64,000 nt of DNA from Limenecus sp048360435 (GTDB taxonomy: Bacteria; Cyanobacteriota; Vampirovibrionia; Gastranaerophilales; Gastranaerophilaceae): positions 124,001 to 188,000 of the forward strand of contig DBGCOP010000010.1 in the NCBI GenBank assembly GCA_048360435.1, given 5' to 3'. Each line of letters begins with the position of its first letter. Positions within the stretch are counted from its first letter, which is position 1. Of the stretch, positions 51,233 through 60,119 are shown one piece after another. The translations under genes were made by a program, and so were the position numbers. The notes beneath the pieces were generated by a model. The model made no database searches. It saw only the letters and a program-made list of their open reading frames with translations, and was not told where the DNA came from.

Positions 51233-52065
51233 ACTCCTGAACCTTTAGGCATATCGATTTTTTTCAAACGTTTTTCAAGCTTTTTATACCATTTAAGCTT
51301 TTGTTTGAATAAATATTCATAATCATCAATATTGCCTCTTCGAATGTCTTCAAACTGGCGGTCACAAAGCTCTTCAAAACTTTTTTCCAGCTTATGTGTA
51401 AGTTCTTTTCTGTCAACATCTTTATCAGTAAGAACATAAGGCTCACCCACTTCGACAAGAACTTCGGGTTTGTCTTCTCTTAAAAACGTATAATTAACAG
51501 CAACAGGTATAAGGTTGATGCCGCCTGCTTTTTTGACAACATTTTTGGCAATATAAGCCATGCCTGTTTGAAATTCTACCGGTCTGAACATCGGAGGTCT
51601 AATAATTCCCTGAGGAAAAATCCAAAGAGATATATCTTTGTCACAAAGCTGTTCAACAGAATATTGAAGAGCTTTCATAGATGCTTGAGGTGATTTTTTA
51701 TTTACTGGGAAAGCACCTGCTTTTGCAAGAATCGGAAAACGATTTAATTCTTCTATCATCATGCGGAGTTTTGAATGGAAAACACGGTTGACCATATTAT
51801 ATCCGACTATGCCATCCCACCAATTACAGTGAGGTGCATAGATAATGTTTGCATAATCAGGATTACGCTTTTCATAATTTTGTTCATTTTTAATTTTTAA
51901 AGAAAAGAATCTGTTTTCAAGCATATTATAGAAAAATTGATCGGCAACCCAACCCCAAAAACGGCTGTTTTTGGCTGTTCTGAATTTTTCATCCCTGTTC
52001 CGAAGCTTTGTAGGCGGAACATCGGAATACAATTTTTGATTCTCCTTATGAAGTAAGTTTTCCAA
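51229..52065 (-). CDS. PlsC-like lysophospholipid acyltransferase
   Basis: A 278-residue acyltransferase of the PlsC family with the catalytic H79-x4-D84 (APHCNWWDG) and FPQGI (150-154) in place of the usual FPEGT motif. It lacks an obvious N-terminal membrane helix. It may acylate a glycerol phosphate or another lipid intermediate. The start is TTG at 52065, with AAGGAG about ten bases upstream; no ATG has a comparable ribosome site. It stands alone on its strand, separated from the TPR gene by a short AT-rich gap. Confidence 0.88.
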   Translation of the reverse strand: MENLLHKENQKLYSDVPPTKLRNRDEKFRTAKNSRFWGWVADQFFYNMLENRFFSLKIKNEQNYEKRNPDYANIIYAPHCNWWDGIVGYNMVNRVFHSKLRMMIEELNRFPILAKAGAFPVNKKSPQASMKALQYSVEQLCDKDISLWIFPQGIIRPPMFRPVEFQTGMAYIAKNVVKKAGGINLIPVAVNYTFLREDKPEVLVEVGEPYVLTDKDVDRKELTHKLEKSFEELCDRQFEDIRRGNIDDYEYLFKQKLKWYKKLEKRLKKIDMPKGSGV

Positions 52066-52133
52066 TGTTTTACAACTCCTTAAACCTATTCTACCTTGTT
52101 ATTTCTTTTTTTTGAATAGTTTTAATATTTTTT

Positions 52134-53417
52134 TTACAATTTTAAGTTATTTGTTAATTCAACAGTGAAAACAGGAATTTTTCTCATATTATCTTTTTTC
52201 CCTGCATAAAAATCAAGAAACAGCTTTTCTGAAACAAACATTTCATCTTTGTCTGATAATGAATAATGGAATTTGTATTCTTGAGACTCTGTTCTGGATT
52301 TTAACGGCTTTTTCTTTGAATAAAAACGCTGATTGAAAACTTCGATTGATTTGTTCTCATCTCTCAATTTTGCGATTAAAAACAAAGAATTAAAATCATA
52401 TTTTGAACTATTTTCAATTTTAAATTTAACCTTCAAATTTTTCTTAGTTTTAAAGAAATTTTCTTTATACTTTAAAGAAATAATATTAATTTTTACATCA
52501 TTTTCCGTGATTACATATCTTTTTTGGAAATTTTTGATGATTTTAAGCTTCTGTTTATATAAATCTGTTTCAACATCTTTTCCATTGTAATAATAGTAAT
52601 TTATGAGTTTAAGCAGAATTTCTTCATATATATCAAAATTTATTATACCCGGATCAGTCTTGTAAGTTTTCTCCATATAGCTGTTAGCCTGAATAGGGTC
52701 AATGTCTTTATACAAAACAGCAAGTTTATAATAAATTATAGGTGTTTCTTTATACAAAAGTGCTGTCTCAAGACTTTCAATTGCATGGTATATGCTGTGA
52801 TGTCTGTAATCTACATCAGCAATTTTGTTATAACAATCAAGAATACCATTTATAGCCGAATCTTTTTTTGTTGAATCAACTTTTTTATAATAGAAAAACG
52901 CTATTTTATATTGTTTAACTGCATCTTCAAATTTTGATTTTTCCCACAAAGCATCACCAAGATTCATATAAAAATCGCCTTTTGCAACCAGAAGAGGTTT
53001 GTGGTTAGTATTTTTTAATCTTTTTACAATATTCAAAGCCTGATTATATTTGCCTTTTTTTATATACAAATTAGCAAGTCCAAGATAGGAACTGTAAACT
53101 CCATAAGGTGATTTGCTTATTGCTTTTTCATACTGTTCTTCCGCTTGATCATAGCTGAATAACAATTCATATAAGTTGCCCAATCTGACATTTATGGAAT
53201 AGTCTCCTGGATTTTTTATAGCTTCTTGATTATATTTTGAGATAAGATAGCCAATCAATTCTGTATCTTTAGCATTATTTGAAATTTTTGCCAGCATTCT
53301 GGAATGATGTTCTGCAATTACTTTTGAACATCCTGTTGCGACTGATGCAATAACAAGAGCAACCAGTAAAGCTATGAGAATTGTACGAATATATTCCAGT
53401 ATTTCTATCTTAGTCAT
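52134..53417 (-). CDS. membrane-anchored TPR protein
   Basis: A 427-residue protein with a hydrophobic N-terminal segment (IRTILIALLVALVIASVATG) followed by Cys, so it is possibly a lipoprotein although the lipobox is poor. TPR repeats cover about 65-290 (NPGDYSINVRLGNLYELLFSYDQAEEQYEKA and successors). The last 120 residues look like a beta-sandwich (KVKFKIENSSKYDFNSLFLIAKLRD). The ATG at 53417 overlaps the MgtC gene end by 8 bases; the ATG at 53453 is less likely. An envelope scaffold role is plausible. Confidence 0.72.
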   Translation of the reverse strand: MTKIEILEYIRTILIALLVALVIASVATGCSKVIAEHHSRMLAKISNNAKDTELIGYLISKYNQEAIKNPGDYSINVRLGNLYELLFSYDQAEEQYEKAISKSPYGVYSSYLGLANLYIKKGKYNQALNIVKRLKNTNHKPLLVAKGDFYMNLGDALWEKSKFEDAVKQYKIAFFYYKKVDSTKKDSAINGILDCYNKIADVDYRHHSIYHAIESLETALLYKETPIIYYKLAVLYKDIDPIQANSYMEKTYKTDPGIINFDIYEEILLKLINYYYYNGKDVETDLYKQKLKIIKNFQKRYVITENDVKINIISLKYKENFFKTKKNLKVKFKIENSSKYDFNSLFLIAKLRDENKSIEVFNQRFYSKKKPLKSRTESQEYKFHYSLSDKDEMFVSEKLFLDFYAGKKDNMRKIPVFTVELTNNLKL

Positions 53418-54120
53418 ATAATTCTTGGATTGAGACAGATTCAATTCCTTCAATTGAGTTTAGTTTATTATGGACACTTTGTATCGGATTTTTATCTAAT
53501 AAGTCAAGCTTAAAACTTATTTTCATTAAATCATCAGAAGAACTTGATACACTTTTTTTAATTTCAAAAATTGAATTAAATTTTTCAATAACCGACGAAT
53601 ATACTTTTTCAGCAACATCAACATCAGCAAAAAAACTTACTTTGAATTTTCTGGGAGCTTTTGCCCCTCTATGAAGATATTGTTTTTCAAACATTCTTAT
53701 TAAAACAAGTGTTCCAACAGCAAGAACTGTACAAATTATTGCCATTGCAGTAAATCCACAGCCACATGCCATACCGATACTGGCTGTAATCCATAAAGTT
53801 GCAGCAGTAGTAAGTCCGTAAATTGAATAGCCATGTCTTAACACAGTACCACCGCCGATAAAACCTATACCTGTTAAAATCTGTGCAGCTATACGAGCAG
53901 GATCAGCCTGAGGACTGTGTGCATAAACAGGAAAAGCATGAATCGATAAAAGAGTAAAAATACAAGACCCCAAACAAACCAGCATATGTGTTCTTAGACC
54001 TGCCCATTTATTTGTGATTTCACGTTCAAAACCTATTGCAAAGCCCAATATAATAGCCAGCAATATATCTAAGAGCATACTCTTCTCTATAACAAAACTA
54101 TCAAGAAAAAAATTTTCCAT
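53410..54120 (-). CDS. MgtC/SapB-family membrane protein
   Basis: A 236-residue protein with a five-helix N-terminal MgtC domain (ILLAIILGFAIGFEREITNK, RTHMLVCLGSCIFTLLS, IAAQILTGIGFIGGGTVLRHG, TTAATLWITASIGMACGCG) and a C-terminal ACT-like domain. MgtC proteins affect magnesium or phosphate homeostasis and survival in host cells, though the mechanism differs by species. It sits between the permease pair and the TPR gene on one strand. The sequence preceding the ATG shows no strong ribosome site; Met15 is a possible alternative start. Confidence 0.9.
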   Translation of the reverse strand: MENFFLDSFVIEKSMLLDILLAIILGFAIGFEREITNKWAGLRTHMLVCLGSCIFTLLSIHAFPVYAHSPQADPARIAAQILTGIGFIGGGTVLRHGYSIYGLTTAATLWITASIGMACGCGFTAMAIICTVLAVGTLVLIRMFEKQYLHRGAKAPRKFKVSFFADVDVAEKVYSSVIEKFNSIFEIKKSVSSSSDDLMKISFKLDLLDKNPIQSVHNKLNSIEGIESVSIQELYD

Positions 54121-54129
54121 TAATTTATC

Positions 54130-55200
54130 TTATCTCATTTTACTCTTTGGATCCAATATGTCTCTTATTGTATCACCTATGAGGTTAAAAGATAAGACTG
54201 CAATAAAAATTAAAAATCCGGGTGTTAAAAGCCATGGGCGATAAATTATATTTACATACTCCTGTGCTTCTTTTAGCATATTACCCCAGCTGGCATCCGG
54301 CTGTTGTATCCCGAGTCCCAAAAAGCTCAAACCTGATTCGGCAAGTATATATGAAGGAACACTCAAAGTCATTGCCACTATCACATAGCTCAATGTCTGA
54401 GGCAGCAGATGTTTTATGATTATTCTCAATTTTGAAGCACCGATAGATTCTGCCGCTTGAACAAATTCCTGATTTTTAATGGATAATACCATACCTCTGA
54501 CAACACGTGAAAAACCAGCCCACCCTATCAAAGCGAGTATTACTGTAATTAAAGCAAACCTCTGTATACTTGTCATATTTGTCGGCAAAATAGCAGCAAG
54601 GATAATTAAAAGATAAAAACTCGGAATGGACATTATAGCTTCACTGACTCTCATCATCAAATTATCCGCAATACCGCCCAAATATCCCGAAATACCGCCA
54701 TATATCATACCGAGAGGAAACGAAATAAACAAAGCCAAAAACCCGATTGTTAACGAAATTCTTCCGCCAAAAAGAATTCTTGAAAATATATCTCTGCCAT
54801 TAATATCCGTACCAAGAAGAAACAACCTTCCCTCCGGCTCAACAGTAACAAGATGTCTGTTCACAGGCAAAATTCCCAAGAATTTGTAAGGTTCACCTTT
54901 TGAAAAAAATTTCAGGTAATATTTCTTAGATCTGTCTAATTTATAAGTAATTTTTAATTCTTCCTGATTAAAATATCTTTTGTAATTGTATGTATAAGGT
55001 TTTGAAAATTTTCCGTTTTCATCTATTGTAAAAACTTTAGAAGGAGGAACATAAGCTCTGTGTCTGTCAGAAAATTCTTTTGAATAGGGTGCCAGAAAAT
55101 CCGCAAACAAAATAATCAAATACAAAAATACAAGTACAAGAAGGGCGAGAGTGGAATATTTATCTTTAAATATTTGAGAAAGAATGCTATTTTTTTTCAT
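54130..55200 (-). CDS. ABC transporter permease, DppC/OppC type
   Basis: A 356-residue inner-membrane permease with the EAA-type loop (AAESIGASKLRIIIKHLLPQ) and six predicted helices. It has an unusual 90-residue extracytoplasmic insertion after helix 1 (about 40-130: HRAYVPPSKVFTIDENGKFS and on) before the conserved LLGTDINGRDIFSRILFGGR. Similar long loops occur in some oligopeptide or microcin-type transporters. It overlaps the partner permease by one base (TGATG). No binding protein or ATPase gene is nearby. Confidence 0.92.
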   Translation of the reverse strand: MKKNSILSQIFKDKYSTLALLVLVFLYLIILFADFLAPYSKEFSDRHRAYVPPSKVFTIDENGKFSKPYTYNYKRYFNQEELKITYKLDRSKKYYLKFFSKGEPYKFLGILPVNRHLVTVEPEGRLFLLGTDINGRDIFSRILFGGRISLTIGFLALFISFPLGMIYGGISGYLGGIADNLMMRVSEAIMSIPSFYLLIILAAILPTNMTSIQRFALITVILALIGWAGFSRVVRGMVLSIKNQEFVQAAESIGASKLRIIIKHLLPQTLSYVIVAMTLSVPSYILAESGLSFLGLGIQQPDASWGNMLKEAQEYVNIIYRPWLLTPGFLIFIAVLSFNLIGDTIRDILDPKSKMR

Positions 55201-56168
55201 CAGTTTACACTCACTCTCGGATCAACAATTTTCAATAAAATATCTGCGAGCAAATTTCCTGCAACAAGCATCACTGTTCCCATCATCAAAGAAGCCATAA
55301 CAAGATTTATATCCGACTTCATAACAGCTTCAAGAATCAGCCTTCCCAAACCGGGATATTGAAAAACATATTCAGTGAGAGCCGCACCGCTCAAAAGTGT
55401 AGCAAACTCAAATCCCAAAAGTGTTACCATAGGATTGATTGCATTTCTCAGTGCATGTTTATATATTACCTTGTTTTCGCTCAAGCCTTTTGCTCTGGCA
55501 AATTTTATATAATCAGCACCCAGCACATCAAGCAGATTTCCTCTCATCTGTCTTTGAAGACCTGAAAGAGAAATAGTAAAAAGCACAATCACAGGAAGCA
55601 CAAGATGATGCACTATATCTATAACTTTATGCAGAGGTGAAAAAGATGAAAAGTTATAACAAGTTAATCCTCCTGTGGGAAACCAGCCCGTTTTAACAGC
55701 AAAAATCAACAACAACAAAGCAAAGAAAAAGGAGGGAATAGCCATACCTATACTGGTGATTACGGTCAAAATTCTGTCTATGGGTTTTTTCCAATTCAAA
55801 GCAGCATAAATCCCAAGCGGAATTCCCACAAGCCATGTCAGAAGAATTACAACAGAAGTCAAAAGAAGTGTGTTAGGAATTCTTTCCATTAATTTTGAAC
55901 TCACTTTCTCTCCCGTAACAGTAACCCCCAGATCTCCCTTCAAAAAGCTTTTCAACCACAAGCCATATTGAACTATTTTAGGTTTATCCAATCCGAGTCT
56001 TTGTTGTTCCGCTTTTAATGTTTCCTGAGAAATTGACGGATTTAATCTCAATTCACCTAAAGGATCAACAGGGCTCATTCGTATTATGAAAAAACTGATG
56101 ATAGATACCAGAAAAAGCAATGGTATCGCCTGTAAAAATCTTTTTATAATATACACAAACATTTGCAT
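55200..56168 (-). CDS. ABC transporter permease, DppB/OppB type
   Basis: A 322-residue permease with the family opening YIIKRFLQAIPLLFLVSIISFFIIR, the EAA loop (FARAKGLSENKVIYKHALRNAINPMVTLLG) and ending VDPRVSVN. It pairs with the DppC-type protein, which starts inside its stop codon. The substrate is probably a peptide, but nickel or other compounds are possible for this family. Start at ATG 56168; Met3 is an alternative. The missing ATPases and binding protein must be supplied from elsewhere in the genome. Confidence 0.93.
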   Translation of the reverse strand: MQMFVYIIKRFLQAIPLLFLVSIISFFIIRMSPVDPLGELRLNPSISQETLKAEQQRLGLDKPKIVQYGLWLKSFLKGDLGVTVTGEKVSSKLMERIPNTLLLTSVVILLTWLVGIPLGIYAALNWKKPIDRILTVITSIGMAIPSFFFALLLLIFAVKTGWFPTGGLTCYNFSSFSPLHKVIDIVHHLVLPVIVLFTISLSGLQRQMRGNLLDVLGADYIKFARAKGLSENKVIYKHALRNAINPMVTLLGFEFATLLSGAALTEYVFQYPGLGRLILEAVMKSDINLVMASLMMGTVMLVAGNLLADILLKIVDPRVSVN

Positions 56169-56223
56169 ACAACTATTTTACTAGACGATAACAGTTTTGC
56201 AATTAGTTTACTGTCGAATTGTT

Positions 56224-57777
56224 TTAAACATTTTCGTTGTCCACAAAATTTCTATATTGCAAAGCCTGTGCAATATGTGAACTTTCAATGTTTTCTGAAT
56301 TTTCTAAATCCGCAATAGTTCTTGACAATTTTAAAATTCTGTCATAAGAACGACCGGAAAGATTGAACTTTTGAATTGCAGTTCTCAAAAGTTTTTCACC
56401 TGCTTCATCAAGTTTACAAAATATCTTAATCAGCTCTGCATTTAATTGTGCATTTGTTAAGACAGGGTAATTTTTGTAACGTTCAACCTGAATTTCTCTG
56501 GCTTTAACAACTCTTTTTCTTATGTCGGCAGAACTTTCGGATTTATAATTTTTGTTCAAAAGTTCATCAGAGGTTAATCTTGGAACCTCGATTTGTATAT
56601 CAATTCTATCCAGAAGAGGTCCTGAAAGTCTTGAACGATAACGTTGTATCTGAAAATCATTGCATGTGCATTGCTTTTTAGAATCACCCAAATAACCGCA
56701 AGGACAAGGATTCATAGCACCTAAAAGCATAAAATCCGCAGGATATTTAATCCGTGTTTGTGCACGGGAAATAACAACTTCACCATCTTCTAAAGGCTGT
56801 CTCAAAACCTCCAGAACACTTCTCGGAAATTCAACAATCTCATCCAAAAACAAAACTCCTCTGTGTGCAAGAGTAATCTCACCGGGTTTTGCTTTAGGAC
56901 CTCCACCGATAATTCCGACAGAAGAAGCTGTATGATGAACAGTACGAAAAGGTCTTTTATTAACAAGCGGATTATCATTGTTTAACAAGCCTGAAACACT
57001 GTATATTTTTGTCAATTCAATAGCTTCTTCAAGTTCCAGAGGCGGTAATATAGAAGCAAAACTTTTTGACAAAAGTGTTTTTCCTGAACCGGGAGGCCCC
57101 ATCATCAAAATATTATGTCCGCCGGCAGCAGCTATTTCCAGGGCTTTTTTAGCTTTTATCTGACCTTTTATATCTTTAAAGTCAAAGGAAAAATGTGAAG
57201 TTGTATAATCATTCAGATAGTCTTTTACATCAACCTCACAAAAATCCAACTCTTTTCTGTTTTGCTGCTCAAAAGCAAAATGTGAAGCTACATCCGTTAA
57301 ATTTTCGGCATATAGAACCTTAATGCCCTGAACAAGAGCAGCCTCTTTTGCATTAGCTTTGGGCACAACAACCTGTTCCACATTAAAATCTTTCAAGCCT
57401 GACACGATAGGCAAAATACCGCTCACACTTCGCAAAGAACCATCTAGAGACAATTCACCAATAAAAGCCGTATTTTTAATAAGCTCTTCGCTCACGATTC
57501 CGTCTCTTGCCAGTATTCCCATAGCAATCGGCAAATCATAGTTTGTGCCTGCTTTTTTAATATCAGCAGGCGCAAGATTGATTACCACCTTCTGATTTGG
57601 AAATTGAAAGCCTGAATTTTTTATCGCAGAACGCACACGTTCTTTTGCCTCTGAAACAGCCGTATCAGGTAAACCAACAATTACCACTGAAGGAATGGAC
57701 TGGACAAAATCCACCTCTACAAGTATTTTGTATGAGTTTATTCCAATGACAGTAGATGTTACAACTTGAGATACCAT
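56224..57777 (-). CDS. yifB: YifB/ComM-family AAA+ ATPase
   Basis: A 517-residue Mg-chelatase-like AAA+ protein. The N-terminal Lon-like domain (SYKILVEVDFVQSIPSVVIVGLPDTAVSEAKERVR) is followed by Walker A MMGPPGSGKTLLSK (near 226-240), FLDEIVEFPRSVLE (Walker B) and a C-terminal helical domain. ComM, the best-studied member, is a helicase that moves branched DNA during natural transformation. With comF and pilT in the window it supports a competence function. It is about 30 bases downstream of ruvA, another branch-processing gene. Confidence 0.93.
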   Translation of the reverse strand: MVSQVVTSTVIGINSYKILVEVDFVQSIPSVVIVGLPDTAVSEAKERVRSAIKNSGFQFPNQKVVINLAPADIKKAGTNYDLPIAMGILARDGIVSEELIKNTAFIGELSLDGSLRSVSGILPIVSGLKDFNVEQVVVPKANAKEAALVQGIKVLYAENLTDVASHFAFEQQNRKELDFCEVDVKDYLNDYTTSHFSFDFKDIKGQIKAKKALEIAAAGGHNILMMGPPGSGKTLLSKSFASILPPLELEEAIELTKIYSVSGLLNNDNPLVNKRPFRTVHHTASSVGIIGGGPKAKPGEITLAHRGVLFLDEIVEFPRSVLEVLRQPLEDGEVVISRAQTRIKYPADFMLLGAMNPCPCGYLGDSKKQCTCNDFQIQRYRSRLSGPLLDRIDIQIEVPRLTSDELLNKNYKSESSADIRKRVVKAREIQVERYKNYPVLTNAQLNAELIKIFCKLDEAGEKLLRTAIQKFNLSGRSYDRILKLSRTIADLENSENIESSHIAQALQYRNFVDNENV

Positions 57778-57806
57778 TATAGACCTATTTTATCACAAAA
57801 CTTCCA

Positions 57807-58448
57807 TTAGAATTGGGCAAGATTTTGAAGAGCTTCCTTCAAAATTTCTTCCGCAGAATTTTTTTTCAATGCGGTTTTCAATGCAACCTTAATTGCATTT
57901 TTTGCCTCTTCAGATGAATAACCCAACGACAGAAGTACTGCTTGTGCTTCAGAAACAGCTTCATTTGAAACTTCTTTTGAACCGGCAATTTCAGAAACAT
58001 CTGAAATATCAACAGGTGCTGATTTTTGCCAGTTAATAAGTTTATCTTTGAGTTCAAGAATTATTTTTTGTGCAAGTTTCGGACCAACGCCTTTTGCTCT
58101 CGAAAGTTCTTTATAATCACCTCTGATAACTGCGGAAATCAAATCATAACCTGAAAATTCATCAAGAAGTACAAGTGCAACCTTCATTCCAACCCCTGAA
58201 ACACTCAAAAGTATATTGAAGATATCCCTGTCTTCTTTATTCAAAAATCCGCACAAAAGCATTGCATCTTCTCTGTGAATCAAAGTAGTAAAAACTTTCA
58301 CCTGTGAATTTTCCTCGCCGGCAAGATTCACGGTTCTTGTGGTAGTGTTCACCGCATATCCGATATTATTGTTCTCAACAATTATCAACGCACCTTTTGT
58401 AGTGCATGGCTGTTTTGAAACTAATGTACCTTTGATGTAGTCCAGCAT
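57807..58448 (-). CDS. ruvA: Holliday junction helicase subunit RuvA
   Basis: A 213-residue protein that tetramerises around Holliday junctions and recruits RuvB. The N-terminal OB fold opens MLDYIKGTLVSK, helix-hairpin-helix motifs are present (VSGVGMKVALVLLDEF and AKGVGPKLAQKIILELKDK), and a flexible linker leads to the C-terminal RuvB-binding domain (VSEAQAVLLSLGYSSEEAKNAI). Its start overlaps the end of bioB by 28 bases. ruvB is not nearby. Confidence 0.97.
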   Translation of the reverse strand: MLDYIKGTLVSKQPCTTKGALIIVENNNIGYAVNTTTRTVNLAGEENSQVKVFTTLIHREDAMLLCGFLNKEDRDIFNILLSVSGVGMKVALVLLDEFSGYDLISAVIRGDYKELSRAKGVGPKLAQKIILELKDKLINWQKSAPVDISDVSEIAGSKEVSNEAVSEAQAVLLSLGYSSEEAKNAIKVALKTALKKNSAEEILKEALQNLAQF

Positions 58449-59350
58449 AATATATCCTTTTTGAGTTTTTTAATTGTTTCTATGTCTTCTTCCGGTTTTT
58501 TACCTATTGTAGTAAGGTAATTTCCTATCATTATTCCTTCAACGCAAGAGTTTAATGCTCTTTCCTGATTTTCTTGAGAAAGTCTCATTCTTCCGCCGCA
58601 AAATCTTAAAACAGAATCAGGATTTGCAATTTTAAATATTGCAAGTGTTCTTAAAATATTCTCTTCATCTATTTTATCAAAATAGTTTTCAAAAGGAGTA
58701 TGAGCTATTGGCATAAGTATATTTATCGGAATCGAATCAGGTTGAATTTCAGCAAGATCCAGAGCCATTTCAACCCTTTGTTCAACACTTTCACCCATAC
58801 CCAAAATCACACCGCAGCATAGTTCCATGCCATATTTTTTTACCAGTTTACAGGTATTTATCCTTTCATCAAAGGTATGTGTCGTACACACTTCGTGATA
58901 ATAAGAGCGACAAGTATTAATATTATGATGAAATCTCACAAGTCCTGCTTCTTTTAATTTTTTAGCTTGCTCTTCATTTAAAATGCCTATTGATGCACAA
59001 CTTTTTATACCATCAATTTTATTTACTTCTTTTATCATTTCAAGCATTTTATCAAAATCACTCTCATCAGGAGTTTTTCCGGATGTCACAATTGCAAAAC
59101 GCGATGCCATATTCTTTTTTGATTCTTGTGCTGTTTCTCTTACAGAATTAATACTTACAAGAGGAAAAGAATCAATTTCTGTATTATAGTGAGAGCTTTG
59201 GGCACAATATTTACAATTCTGAGAACATTTTCCGTTTCTGGCATTTATAAGTGAACAAAATTCCACAGTATTTTTTATATATTTTGAAGATAACTGCAAA
59301 AGACTGTCCAAGTCAGATTTATATAATTTTAACAATTCTTCATTATTCAT
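58421..59350 (-). CDS. bioB: biotin synthase
   Basis: A radical SAM enzyme of about 309 residues that inserts sulfur into dethiobiotin. The 4Fe-4S site is C42, C46, C49 (CSQNCKYC), followed by AQSSHY. Conserved NINTCRSYY and TVGKKPEED-type ends (YLTTIGKKPEEDI) are present. The exact start is uncertain among ATGs at 59350, 59356 and 59374; the first gives the usual length but no Shine-Dalgarno sequence is seen. Its product is the cofactor of the acetyl-CoA carboxylase whose subunits are encoded at 22733-24570. No other biotin genes are in the window. Confidence 0.95.
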   Translation of the reverse strand: MNNEELLKLYKSDLDSLLQLSSKYIKNTVEFCSLINARNGKCSQNCKYCAQSSHYNTEIDSFPLVSINSVRETAQESKKNMASRFAIVTSGKTPDESDFDKMLEMIKEVNKIDGIKSCASIGILNEEQAKKLKEAGLVRFHHNINTCRSYYHEVCTTHTFDERINTCKLVKKYGMELCCGVILGMGESVEQRVEMALDLAEIQPDSIPINILMPIAHTPFENYFDKIDEENILRTLAIFKIANPDSVLRFCGGRMRLSQENQERALNSCVEGIMIGNYLTTIGKKPEEDIETIKKLKKDILCWTTSKVH

Positions 59351-59424
59351 AATCATAAAGCCATAATATAACAAACAGCAGACAATTTATATGTGTCTGC
59401 TGTTTATGTTTTTATATTCTTAAA

Positions 59425-60051
59425 TTATAATGACCATTTTTGTCTTAAATTTTTTGAATTGTTTAAAAGAGTATCAATAATTTTTTCAGGTGTTTCTTTT
59501 TTCAAAGCTATATTTATAAAAGATCTCATAGATAATGGTTTAGCCGCACTTTTTCTATTGGCAAACTTGTCTTTTAAAAGAGTTAAAGTCTCTTTAACAT
59601 ATTTTTCATCTGAATCATTCATGCCGTGTTTTTTCAAAATCTCAAACACACCTTGCTGATTAGCACCGGTTTTTTTATATTTGTTCAAAAGTTCTGTTTC
59701 TGTTTTAGAAAATTGAGGTGATTTTTTAAGTGCATTCTTGGCTTTATTAATCATGCCTGTTGTTTTTTCAGACACTTTATCAAAGATTTCACTGCCCTTT
59801 TTTGTTACAGGTTCCATGGTTTTATTCAATTTTTTCATTGAATCTTGAACAAATTTGTTTTTGGCAATTTGTTTCTTAAAAGCAAAAGCCAAAGCTGCTG
59901 CACCAACAAGAATTCCGGCTGTAATTAAAATACCTTTATGGCTCTTTTTTTCTTCAGAATTAGGTTTTGTTCCAAAGCTGACTGCATTGTTTTTTGCAGG
60001 TTTACAGCAATCAATATTATTATTTTTAAAATTTATAGCTCTTATTGACAT
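59425..60051 (-). CDS. hypothetical protein with VSFG-type N-terminus
   Basis: A 208-residue protein with NNAVSFGTKP near residue 24-33, one membrane helix (GILITAGILVGAAALAFAF, about 40-58) and a long Lys-rich helical tail. Similar N-terminal F-x-N then VSFG segments followed by a hydrophobic helix are common in hypothetical proteins of Gastranaerophilales, as far as I recall. AAGGAG is six bases before the ATG. Function is unknown; membrane-tethered cytosolic helices are inferred. It is transcribed toward bioB. Confidence 0.75.
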   Translation of the reverse strand: MSIRAINFKNNNIDCCKPAKNNAVSFGTKPNSEEKKSHKGILITAGILVGAAALAFAFKKQIAKNKFVQDSMKKLNKTMEPVTKKGSEIFDKVSEKTTGMINKAKNALKKSPQFSKTETELLNKYKKTGANQQGVFEILKKHGMNDSDEKYVKETLTLLKDKFANRKSAAKPLSMRSFINIALKKETPEKIIDTLLNNSKNLRQKWSL

Positions 60052-60119
60052 TATTTTCTCCTTAATTATTCATGTAGCCTAAAAAGCATAAAATATTAAT
60101 TTTGCTAATAAGAAGCATT

